From positions 1-19,715 of the forward strand of contig CAZAKQ010000015.1 of the NCBI GenBank assembly GCA_964486155.1: a DNA stretch of 19,715 nucleotides. The letters run 5' to 3'. Position 1 is the stretch's first letter. The number at the start of each line of letters is the position of its first letter. Of the stretch, positions 7,394-14,136 are shown one piece after another. Below the pieces are notes generated by a model that ran no database searches, was not told the DNA's origin, and saw only the letters and a list, made by a program, of their open reading frames with translations. This DNA comes from JAHITU01 sp964486155. GTDB taxonomy: Bacteria > Patescibacteriota > Minisyncoccia > Phycocordibacterales > UBA12079. Position numbers and translations under genes: made by a program.

Positions 7394-7514
7394 AATCAAA
7401 AAAGCGGAAAGTTTGAAAACTTTCCGCTTAAAATTTTGTATAAATGATGTTTTTAACAATCTAGAAACAAATTCTACTGCTATTGTAGTTAATTTAAGTA
7501 CTGTTATTTCTTAA
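7386..7514 (+). pseudogene. Possible small ORF interrupted by in-frame TAA
   Basis: An ATG overlapping the previous stop by 8 bases opens 42 codons, ending in TAA at 7512-7514. The same frame then continues open for 23 more codons to TGA at 7584-7586 with similar composition. The translation around the stop (TAIVVNLSTVIS, then KLIAKLDRKNTDLVEV) looks like amphipathic protein on both sides, suggesting one decayed gene. Against this, a 12-bp hairpin (7402-7429) lies within it and the region is AT-rich, so chance is possible. Confidence 0.25.
7402..7429 (+). terminator. Hairpin after small-gene cassette
   Basis: AAGCGGAAAGTT / AACTTTCCGCTT, a 12-bp stem with a TGAA loop, starting 9 bases past the stop of the third cassette gene. 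It is followed by AAAATTTTG rather than a clean T run. Confidence 0.55.
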
Positions 7515-7560
7515 AAATTAATAGCAAAATTAGATAGAAAAAATACAGATTTAGTTGAAG

Positions 7561-7600
7561 TTTCTACACTTTTCATACGACCATGAGAAAAGTGTAGAAA
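7561..7600. repeat. 14-bp inverted repeat
   Basis: TTTCTACACTTTTC (7561-7574) and its exact complement (7587-7600), loop of 12 bases. Confidence 0.7.
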
Positions 7601-7611
7601 TGATTAAAGAT

Positions 7612-7643
7612 ATAAATTAGTTCAGTTAACTGAACTAATTTAT
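7612..7643. repeat. 32-nt perfect loopless palindrome
   Basis: ATAAATTAGTTCAGTT followed directly by its exact reverse complement. The absence of a loop and of a T run argues for a dimeric protein-binding site or cruciform rather than a terminator. The core TTCAGTTAACTGAA resembles an operator, but no gene starts nearby. Confidence 0.7.
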
Positions 7644-7737
7644 TATGATTAAGTCAGATTTTTTTTGAACAATTTTTGGACTTGTTTGCTCATATCTCAC
7701 AATGATAGGTCAGTATATAATACTGAAATAAAAATAT

Positions 7738-7772
7738 AAAAACAGATGACTGCGAAACAATCGTCTGTTTTT
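7738..7772 (-). terminator. Bidirectional terminator of recA
   Basis: AAAAACAGA (7738-7746) pairs with TCTGTTTTT (7764-7772), with an inner partly paired region. On the minus strand it lies about 45 bases after the recA stop and ends in T5ATATTTTT, so it is a good recA terminator. A 17-nt palindrome TCAGTAT-ATA-ATACTGA lies just beyond (7710-7726). Confidence 0.65.
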
Positions 7773-7814
7773 AATTTAAAATCTAAAATTTACAATTTAG
7801 AATTTTCTGAAAAA

Positions 7815-8879
7815 TTATTTTTCAGATCGTATTTTTTCTTTTATCTTCTTTAGTATTTCGTTGGTTAATTTTTTATCAGCTTTCAAAAATCGACGAGTTG
7901 CATCGTAACCACGGGCTAATTTCATTTCTCCATAAGAATACGAAGAACCTGCTTTTGTAATTATTCCATGGGTTTCTCCCATTGCAATAATTTCTCCTTC
8001 TCTAGAAATCCCTTCATTATAAATTAAATCAAATTCAGTCATTTTGAATGGAGGAGCTACTTTGTTTTTGACTACTTTAACCCTCACTCTACCTCCTACT
8101 ATATCTGTTCCTTTTTTAATTTGAGCAATTCGACGAATATCTAATCTAACAGATGTATAGAATTTTAAAGCTTTTCCTCCGGGAGTTACTTCTGGACTTC
8201 CAAACATTACTCCAATTTTCATTCTAATTTGGTTAATAAAGATTACGGTTGTTTTGCTTTTAGCCACAATTGCAGTTAGCTTTCTTAAAGCTTGAGACAT
8301 TAATCTGGCTTGTCGCCCAACATGATGAGCTCCCATATCTCCTTCAATTTCGGCTTGGGGAGTAAGAGCGGCCACTGAATCAACTACAATTACATCTATT
8401 TTTCCAGAACGTACCAAAGACTCTACAATTTCCAAAGATTGTTCTCCTGTGTCTGGTTGAGATACTAACAAATCGTTAACTTTTACTCCAAGATTTTTTG
8501 CATAAACTGGATCAAGTGCATGTTCAGCATCAACAAAAGCACTAACTCCTCCTTTTTTTTGAGCTTGAGCTACTATATGTAATGCTAAAGTTGTTTTTCC
8601 TGAAGACTCAGGTCCATAAATTTCAATAATTCTTCCTCTAGGAATTCCTCCTATACCTAAAGCCTCATCTAGTCCAATAGATCCAGTAGGTATAGCTTCA
8701 ATATTTACTTTAGGAGCATCTCCTAATCGGATAATAGCATCTTCTCCAAATTTTGTTCGAATTTGAGATAATGTATCATTTACTTTAGAATCTTCTTGTT
8801 TATTTTCTTTAATTTTAGTTTTTTTCTTTGGAGTTGTCTTTTTTGTAGGTTTTTTTGTTTCTTTCTTCTTTTTGGGCAT
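7815..8879 (-). CDS. recA: Recombinase A
   Basis: A 354-residue RecA, the ATP-dependent strand-exchange filament protein. Walker A is GPESSGKT at 89-96; Walker B is VIVVDSVAAL; the L1/L2 DNA-binding region includes GDMGAHHVGRQARLMSQALRKL and FINQIRMKIGVMFGSPEVTPGGKALKFY. All core motifs are intact. It has an unusual N-terminal extension of about 30 residues that is almost only Lys, Thr and Glu before the RecA N-terminal helix (NDTLSQIRTKFGEDAI). It is downstream of ftsK and the small Ig-like protein on the minus strand. No SD is seen before the ATG. Confidence 0.98.
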   Translation of the reverse strand: MPKKKKETKKPTKKTTPKKKTKIKENKQEDSKVNDTLSQIRTKFGEDAIIRLGDAPKVNIEAIPTGSIGLDEALGIGGIPRGRIIEIYGPESSGKTTLALHIVAQAQKKGGVSAFVDAEHALDPVYAKNLGVKVNDLLVSQPDTGEQSLEIVESLVRSGKIDVIVVDSVAALTPQAEIEGDMGAHHVGRQARLMSQALRKLTAIVAKSKTTVIFINQIRMKIGVMFGSPEVTPGGKALKFYTSVRLDIRRIAQIKKGTDIVGGRVRVKVVKNKVAPPFKMTEFDLIYNEGISREGEIIAMGETHGIITKAGSSYSYGEMKLARGYDATRRFLKADKKLTNEILKKIKEKIRSEK

Positions 8880-8917
8880 AATTTTATTTTTTTAATAATA
8901 AGTTTTTTGTTTTAATG

Positions 8918-8939
8918 CTTGCCTATCAGCATAGGTAGG
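8918..8939 (-). repeat. Short hairpin between Ig-like gene and recA
   Basis: CTTGCCTAT-CAGC-ATAGGTAGG: 9 pairs including two G-T wobbles, loop CAGC. It lies in the 62-base gap upstream of recA on the minus strand and may be an attenuator or a dispersed repeat. Confidence 0.4.
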
Positions 8940-8941
8940 TT

Positions 8942-9307
8942 CTAGTGTTTTAATGTTTTTTGATTAAATACTAATTCTAATTGTTTTTGAATTTCTCTTT
9001 CATATTTGTCTTTAGCTGATACCTTTATTATATTATATCCTGGAGATAAAAGCATTTCTATATCTAAATTTCCTGTTTCGTTTACAAAAATTTGTCTATC
9101 ATTGATACTAATATATGAAATGTTCTTAGTATAACCTCTAATAGTAATTGGATTATCAGTTAATAAAGAGCCATTTAATGGTTCAGTTATTTCTAGAACA
9201 GGTCCTGTAAGAAAAGCTTTTGTTTGGTAATAGGAGTAACTCATTGTAATAATTAAGATTATTACAAAAAAATATATTTTTGTTCTATTTTGATTATTTT
9301 TATTCAT
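8942..9307 (-). CDS. Membrane-anchored Ig-like domain protein
   Basis: 121 residues. A basic N-terminus (MNKNNQNRTK) is followed by one membrane segment (IYFFVIILIITM, residues 11-22). A single extracellular beta-sandwich domain of bacterial Ig-like or glucodextranase-B type follows: GPVLEITEPLNGSLLTDNPITIRGYT, then INDRQIFVNETGNLDIEMLLSPGYNIIKVSAKDKYEREI. It likely projects outside the cell and could bind surface polymers; partner unknown. It lies between ftsK and recA. Its ATG directly follows the closing GGG of a 17-bp hairpin, so initiation there would be unusual unless transcription starts inside or after the hairpin. Confidence 0.75.
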   Translation of the reverse strand: MNKNNQNRTKIYFFVIILIITMSYSYYQTKAFLTGPVLEITEPLNGSLLTDNPITIRGYTKNISYISINDRQIFVNETGNLDIEMLLSPGYNIIKVSAKDKYEREIQKQLELVFNQKTLKH

Positions 9308-9345
9308 CCCGTTAGAAATACTTTATTAAAAGTATTTCTAACGGG
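9308..9345 (-). repeat. 17-bp hairpin abutting a start codon
   Basis: CCCGTTAGAAATACTTT (9308-9324), loop of 4, and its exact complement (9329-9345). On the minus strand the stem ends at the base before the ATG of the Ig-like gene. It may be the ftsK terminator, a translation-blocking leader or a dispersed palindrome. A related sequence, TCCCATTAGAGAT, occurs at the 3' end of ftsK on the minus strand (about 9405-9421). Confidence 0.7.
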
Positions 9346-9410
9346 ACAAGTCCCTAATTACTTTTAACAAAATTAAAGTTTAACTAGTAATTTTTAACTC
9401 CATCAAATCT

Positions 9411-11714
9411 CTAATGGGATTCATTATATCTTTGATTTATTTCAGGGTTTTCTTCATCGTTTCCATCTTTTATTAAATATTCTTGTTTTTCGTTATTTTC
9501 TCCATTTTCAGAAATAGTAATAATATTATTATCTTCTTCCTGTTCTGATTCTTTGTTTTCTACTAAAATTTCTCTTGGTTTGGAACCATCAGCTGGACCT
9601 ATAATACTATTATCTTCTAGTTCGTCTATAATTCTCGCGGCTCGAGCATAACCAACTCTTAATTTTCTTTGCAGATAAGAAGTAGAAGCTTTACCTACTT
9701 GAATAACTGCTTCCTTAGCTTCTTCATATAAAGGATCTAAGTCTTCTTTATTAGAATCTAAAGAATCAAATAATGGATTTTTATCTTTTTCAGCAGAACT
9801 AATATCTATTTCATGAGGAATTTCATCTTTATACGAATCACGAAGAAATTTAGTAACGGATTTTAATTCAGTTTCAGAAATGAAAGCAGATTGGATTCGG
9901 GTAGGTTTTGACATATCTCCTGATAAATAAAGCATATCTCCAGCTCCTAATAATTTTTCAGCTCCACTAGCATCTAAAATTGTTCGAGAATCTACTTGAG
10001 AAGCTACTTGAAGAGCTATTCTAGTAGGAATATTAGCCTTAATCAAACCCGTAATAACATTTACAGAAGGTCTTTGTGTAGAAAGAACAAGATGTATTCC
10101 AATAGCACGGCTCATTTGAGCCAATCTTACTACTACTGCTTCCAATTCTCTAGGGAAGGTTTGCATAATATCAGCCAATTCATCAATAATAATAACAATA
10201 TAAGGCATTGCATCTGGCAGTTCATCTTCTACATTTTGTTTATTTTTAGAAGCTTTTTCATAAGCAGGTGTTACTATATTTTTATGATAGGATTGAATAT
10301 CTCGGACAGAGTGAGATTCTAGAATGTCATAACGCCTATCCATTTCTTTAATTGCCCATTTTAATGATAAAATTGCTTTTTTAGCATCTGTTATTACTGG
10401 AGTTAATAAATGAGGGATGTTTTTATATTGAGTTAACTCTACTCGTTTAGGATCGATCATTATAAATTTTAAATTGTCCGGAGTAGCTCTATATAGTAGA
10501 GAAGTAATTAATGTATGAATTGTTACTGATTTTCCAGCTCCGGTAGCCCCAGCGATTAACATATGAGGTGCTTTGGCTAAGTTTACAAAATGAGTTTTCC
10601 CAGAAATATCTTTTCCTAAAGCTATTGTTAGAAGTTTATCATTTTGTTTAAATTCTTTTTGATTAAATAAAGAGGCTAGACCTACTAAAGTTCTAGAACT
10701 ATTAGGAATCTCAATTCCTACTAAAGATTTTCCAGGGATAGGAGCTTCAATCCGAAGAGGGTGTGCAGCTAGGGCTAAAGATAAGTCATTTTGTAATCCT
10801 ACAATTTTAGCTAATTTTATTCCTTCAGCAGGTTTTAAAGCATATCGAGTAACTGAGGGACCTATAGAAATTTCATCCATTTCTACATTAATGCCGAAAT
10901 TTTTCAAAGTTCTTTTTATAATATTTGAATTAGCTTTTATATCTCCAACTTCAGGTTTCCCTTTGTCTTTGTTTAAAAGTGATAGAGGAGGTAATGGAAT
11001 TTTCTTACCGAAATATTCCAAAGCTTTCTTAGAAAGAAAAGAACCTGTTATTGAAACATTTTTTTCAAAATCTTCTTCCTCTTTTTGAGTTTTATCTGTA
11101 ATTATTTTTCCTTTCTTCCTACCTTCTCGGTGGGTCGCCGCTGAGGCAACTTCTTCTTTTTCTATATTTCCTGTAATTTTAATTTCTTTATCTTCTTCAA
11201 AATCTTCTTCTTGTTTAATTGAGTTTCTCCAAAATAATAGTTTTTTTAATTTAAGATTAGTGTCAAAAATTATTAACAAAGAGATTATTAACAAAGCAGT
11301 CAAGAAAATAAACGAGACATATATGTCAAAAAGTTTTAACAAAGGAGAAGTAATTATTCCTCCGATTATTCCTCCTTTATTAGGAGCAAATAATTCTACG
11401 ATTCCTAATCCTGAAAAAAGAAAGACTAAAGAACCACTTATTTTAATAGAAGCTATTTTTGTTCTTAATTCTTGAGAGTTAGAATAAGCCAATATAATTA
11501 ATATTACTGGTAAAAGAAAATATCCTATTCCAAAGAAAAGAGAAAATAAAGTATATGTTTTTTCTCCTGCTACTCCTCCGAATCCTAAAGAAGCTAAAAT
11601 TAAATAAATAGCTATTACAAAAAATATTATAGTCAAAACTGCTTGTAGTGTTTCGCTTTTAATTTTTTCCCAAAATTTTCTTTTCTCTTCAACCTTTTTG
11701 TTCTTTTTTGCCAT
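9411..11714 (-). CDS. ftsK: DNA translocase FtsK/SpoIIIE
   Basis: 767 residues; the septum-anchored DNA pump that clears chromosome ends at division. The N-terminus has about four membrane helices (residues 25-150). A charged linker of only about 90 residues follows, shorter than in E. coli. Then come the alpha and beta motor domains with Walker A as GATGAGKSV (389-397) and Walker B as IIIIDELADIM (D511/E512). The C-terminal winged-helix gamma domain (YEEAKEAVIQVGKASTSYLQRKLRVGYARAARIIDELE) reads KOPS-type sequences. An extra acidic tail of about 50 residues ends the protein. It is first in the minus-strand group with the Ig-like gene and recA. Confidence 0.96.
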   Translation of the reverse strand: MAKKNKKVEEKRKFWEKIKSETLQAVLTIIFFVIAIYLILASLGFGGVAGEKTYTLFSLFFGIGYFLLPVILIILAYSNSQELRTKIASIKISGSLVFLFSGLGIVELFAPNKGGIIGGIITSPLLKLFDIYVSFIFLTALLIISLLIIFDTNLKLKKLLFWRNSIKQEEDFEEDKEIKITGNIEKEEVASAATHREGRKKGKIITDKTQKEEEDFEKNVSITGSFLSKKALEYFGKKIPLPPLSLLNKDKGKPEVGDIKANSNIIKRTLKNFGINVEMDEISIGPSVTRYALKPAEGIKLAKIVGLQNDLSLALAAHPLRIEAPIPGKSLVGIEIPNSSRTLVGLASLFNQKEFKQNDKLLTIALGKDISGKTHFVNLAKAPHMLIAGATGAGKSVTIHTLITSLLYRATPDNLKFIMIDPKRVELTQYKNIPHLLTPVITDAKKAILSLKWAIKEMDRRYDILESHSVRDIQSYHKNIVTPAYEKASKNKQNVEDELPDAMPYIVIIIDELADIMQTFPRELEAVVVRLAQMSRAIGIHLVLSTQRPSVNVITGLIKANIPTRIALQVASQVDSRTILDASGAEKLLGAGDMLYLSGDMSKPTRIQSAFISETELKSVTKFLRDSYKDEIPHEIDISSAEKDKNPLFDSLDSNKEDLDPLYEEAKEAVIQVGKASTSYLQRKLRVGYARAARIIDELEDNSIIGPADGSKPREILVENKESEQEEDNNIITISENGENNEKQEYLIKDGNDEENPEINQRYNESH

Positions 11715-11754
11715 GATTTAATTTATAGATAAATAAGTCTGTTAATTTAGATAT

Positions 11755-11763
11755 ATTATAGCA
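11755..11763 (-). promoter_or_regulatory. Extended -10 promoter of ftsK
   Basis: On the minus strand TGC directly precedes TATAAT (11760 to 11755), a full extended -10 box. The ATG at 11714 is about 35 bases past the expected start site. No clear -35. Confidence 0.5.
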
Positions 11764-11955
11764 TTAAAGTATTAAAACTTAAAAACTTTGTTTTAAAATA
11801 AATATTTTTTATCTTTATTATCTAGGTCTTTAATTATGTATTAATTATTTTTTGGAATAAAGATTGTAATAATTTAAATTTAATTAATAGATTAAAAATA
11901 AAGTTATGGCATCAACAGGTTTGTTTTGCTCGTAGATAGGTTATAGATAAATTGG

Positions 11956-12054
11956 ATGTCTTTTATAAAAAGACATAATAAAAGACAACAATCAAGTTGA
12001 TTTTTTGTTTAAAAGACATATAATGGACATAATAATTTAATATAAAAGACAACG
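11956..12054 (+). promoter_or_regulatory. Promoter with AAAAGACAT-type repeats
   Basis: TTGATT (11997-12002), 16 bp, then TATAAT (12019-12024) make a good promoter for the gene at 12055. Around it are six motif copies. An inverted pair, ATGTCTTTT-ATA-AAAAGACAT, lies at 11956-11976. Direct copies start at 11980, 12011 (overlapping the -10), 12024 (TGGACAT) and 12044. Their GACA cores are 12, 31, 11 and 22 bp apart, near whole helical turns. This looks like an operator array. The rest of the divergent gap (11764-11955) holds nothing else I can name. Confidence 0.55.
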
Positions 12055-12813
12055 ATGAATTCTTTAGAAAACATAAACAAAAAATATAGTAATGATTTAT
12101 ATTTAGCTTTTTTTGTAAAAAAAGTTGAGAAAATTATTTCTGCTTTGTATTTAGTAACTGAAAATTTTAATCATAATGAACCGTTGAAATGGGATATTAG
12201 AAAAAAAGGACTTAAGTTACTTTCAGAAGTAGTAAAATTAAATAATGATCGAAGTCCTAATAGAATGAAAATATTTTCTCAATTTTCTTTTAGTTTTTTT
12301 GAAATAATGTCTTTTTTAGAATTATCAGTAGTAATTAAATTACTTTCAGAAGAAAATCTTGAAGTTTTAAAAAGGGAATTTAATTTATTATTAACATTAA
12401 TAGAAAATTATTCTATTAATGGTAAGAGTCATTTTTCAACATCTATTAATAATGATCATTTCAAAATTCAAGATAAATATCTGCGTTCCAAAGAAATAAA
12501 GAAGGTTTTAAGGAATATAAAGGACATTTCTAATTATAAAGGACATTATAATAATAAAGGACATAAAGTGTTAAAATATGGTAAAACAAAGGTTAATAAT
12601 GTCTCTAATGATCAAAAGAAACTTACAAGAAGAGATAGTATTGTAAAGATTTTATCTAAAGGACAAAAGCTAACTATAAAGGACATTTCTAAAGTAATCA
12701 CTGATTGTAGTGAAAAAACTATTCAAAGAGAATTACAAAGTATGATGAAAGATAATTTATTAATGAAAGAAGGAGAAAGAAGATGGAGTCGGTATTCACT
12801 AATTATTGAATGA
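12055..12813 (+). CDS. Putative winged-helix regulator, probably autoregulated
   Basis: 252 residues. The N-terminal 130 residues are helical (YLAFFVKKVEKIISALYLVTENF, EPLKWDIRKKGLKLLSEVVKL, LSEENLEVLKREFNLLLTLIENY), possibly a dimerising helix bundle. A low-complexity linker with YKGH and NKGH (161-170) follows. The C-terminus (about 188-250) is a winged helix: RRDSIVKILSKGQKLTIKDISKVITDCSEKTIQRELQSMMKDNLLMKEGERRWSRYSL, with SEKTIQREL as likely recognition helix (DeoR/HTH-like). The coding sequence contains four TATAAAGGACAT-type motifs (12516, 12535, 12553, 12675) resembling those in its promoter. Regulated genes other than itself are unknown. From memory, similar proteins recur in Parcubacteria; not checked. 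Confidence 0.65.
   Translation: MNSLENINKKYSNDLYLAFFVKKVEKIISALYLVTENFNHNEPLKWDIRKKGLKLLSEVVKLNNDRSPNRMKIFSQFSFSFFEIMSFLELSVVIKLLSEENLEVLKREFNLLLTLIENYSINGKSHFSTSINNDHFKIQDKYLRSKEIKKVLRNIKDISNYKGHYNNKGHKVLKYGKTKVNNVSNDQKKLTRRDSIVKILSKGQKLTIKDISKVITDCSEKTIQRELQSMMKDNLLMKEGERRWSRYSLIIE
12516..12686 (+). repeat. Coding-embedded TATAAAGGACAT motifs
   Basis: Copies at 12516-12527, 12535-12546, 12553-12564 (first base A) and 12675-12686, plus a partial AAAGGACAA at 12658. Two copies are read as (Y/N)KGH and two as IKDI, i.e. in different frames, so the nucleotide motif is what is conserved. Confidence 0.7.
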
Positions 12814-13276
12814 ACCATTTTTTTACAACATAGTTCATATTTTTTATGGATATTTAGGAGTTAAAAAACTTAGTTCTTAATTTTCAATCAATGGAAAAAT
12901 AATCAATTATTAAGCATGAATTTTGACAAAGTCAAAATTCATCGTCATTGGAAATTTAAACATTGAAAATTCACTGAAAATTGAAAATTGTGAATTGAAA
13001 ATTATACATAATTTTTAATTTTTAAATAGAAGCACTTCGTCTTATAATTTCAAGTGAGGATTTATGAAAATTTATTTTCATATAATCCGAACGCAGGAAT
13101 TATATGGTTTCCTTATATAAATTCCTCGACTCGGAAATATAAAAGTAAAACTTTCATATTTCTCTCGTCTTACGTCGTTTATAAATCAAAATTTTTAATT
13201 TCTGAAGACCAAATCTTTGAAGTAAAACTCATTAAGAGTCTTTATTTTAGGGTTTTTTAAGAAAAAATAGTATTTT
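12814..13276. other. Non-coding, hairpin-rich stretch
   Basis: No convincing gene. ATGAATTTTGAC-AAA-GTCAAAATTCAT (12916-12942) is a 12-bp hairpin followed by four ATTGAAAATT-like units, the same layout as the rpsF-ssb-rpsR spacers. Three hairpins then follow: 13063-13082 (TATGAAAAT/ATTTTCATA), 13095-13126 (AGGAAT/ATTCCT with an inner extension) and 13134-13162 (GAAATAT/ATATTTC). A 68-codon open frame at 13054-13260 runs across these palindromes and is not believable as a gene. Confidence 0.5.
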
Positions 13277-13361
13277 AAAGAGGTCCGACCTCTTAATTAC
13301 AATAATTATAACCTTTAGGCAGTTAGTTTTTGTTTTATCTATTACTGAGGTTGTACCTCTA
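13277..13361 (+). repeat. Structured repeat element, copy 1
   Basis: It begins with the palindrome AAGAGGTC-C-GACCTCTT (13278-13294), holds the conserved TAACCTTTAGGCA (13309-13321), and ends with ACTGAGGT and the hairpin GAGGT-TGT-ACCTC (13347-13359). It matches copy 2 at 13744-13840 in the order and spacing of all three parts (22 bp from GACCTC to TAACC in both). Confidence 0.6.
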
Positions 13362-13743
13362 AACTTTTTGTAAACATTAAAAATTCATACATTAAAAATT
13401 ACAAAATTAAAAATTTTAAACATATATTTTTAAATTCACCTGTCTTTTTCTTTACCTATTCATAATACATGACCTTTGGTATTTAATATCCATTTCCTTG
13501 CATTAAAAAGCTTGTTGTTATAAAATAGTACAGTTATATTTCGCTTATATTATGCAAGTTATCCACAAGTTTTTCTTTGCATAAAAAGTGATTAGAGATA
13601 TAATTTCACTAACAAATTCCTCGTTATTTATGAACGAGAGATTGGTCAAATTTTAGTACATTGAAAAAACTTTGAATTACAAAATATAGTTTTTATTTAT
13701 ATAGTTTTTATTTAAGAGGATTGTGTTTCTTCAAATATTTTGA
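13362..13743. other. Non-coding stretch between the two repeat copies
   Basis: AT-rich with no gene. A stretch of ATTAAAAATT-like units lies at 13375-13430. A DnaA-box-like TTATCCACA (13559-13567) is framed by TTATGCAA (13550-13557) and TTGCATAA (13577-13584). A possible promoter, TTGAAA (13661-13666), 18 bp, TATAGT (13685-13690), could drive the long leader of the S-layer gene. Confidence 0.4.
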
Positions 13744-13840
13744 GGAGGTAAATCTTGCGGATAAAGTCCGACCTCTTAGTTAAGAAATTCGTAACCTTTA
13801 GGCAATTTGTTTTGCATTTTAAAAACTGAGGTCGGACTTC
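13744..13840 (+). repeat. Structured repeat element, copy 2
   Basis: AAGTCCGACCTC (13764-13775) is the exact complement of GAGGTCGGACTT (13828-13839), a 12-bp stem enclosing TAACCTTTAGGCA (13792-13804). GAGGAGGT (13743-13750) upstream could pair instead with ACCTC (13771-13775), giving two mutually exclusive folds. A TTG codon 5 bases after GAGGAGGT opens a 24-codon frame ending at 13829; probably chance. Confidence 0.6.
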
Positions 13841-14136
13841 TGAATAAATAAAAAAGAAATTATATTTTGTAATTCAAATATATAAAATTGTCACAAAAAG
13901 ATGATCCGCTGAAAAGGCGGGAACATAAAAACAAACGAATACACTTTCTAAATTTGGTCGTAAATCTAGTTGGTGTAAAGTAGACTTTTAAAAAAGTCGA
14001 ATAAAATTAACAAACGAAATTATTAATGATTATTAGCGTGTAAAATTGTTTTTAATTTTACACATTACAACAATTTCTTAAAAACACATTATTATTTTTA
14101 TCATTAATTTATTTTAAGAAATTTTGAAAATACATT
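13841..14136 (+). promoter_or_regulatory. 5' leader of S-layer gene with hairpins
   Basis: No gene. CCGC-TGAAAAG-GCGG lies near 13906-13920. GTGTAAAATT and its exact complement (14038-14063, 6-base loop) form a 10-bp hairpin. AATTTCTTAAAA (14072-14083) pairs perfectly with TTTTAAGAAATT (14112-14123), 13 bases before the ATG. No SD precedes the ATG. Such structures could protect a highly expressed mRNA or control initiation. Confidence 0.5.

Noticed and set aside
9996..11475. Plus-strand open frames of 65-108 codons within 9996-11475
   Set aside because: They lie opposite ftsK, which has full motif support; typical antisense shadows.
13054..13260. 68-codon open frame on the plus strand
   Set aside because: It runs across three palindromes, has no SD or recognisable protein pattern, and its composition follows the repeats.
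13559..13567. Replication origin
   Set aside because: Only single DnaA-box-like sites, with no dnaA, dnaN or rpmH nearby.
13755..13829. 24-codon frame starting TTG after GAGGAGGT
   Set aside because: The SD is good, but the frame lies within structured repeat copy 2 and is not present in copy 1; more likely the GAGGAGGT belongs to the fold.
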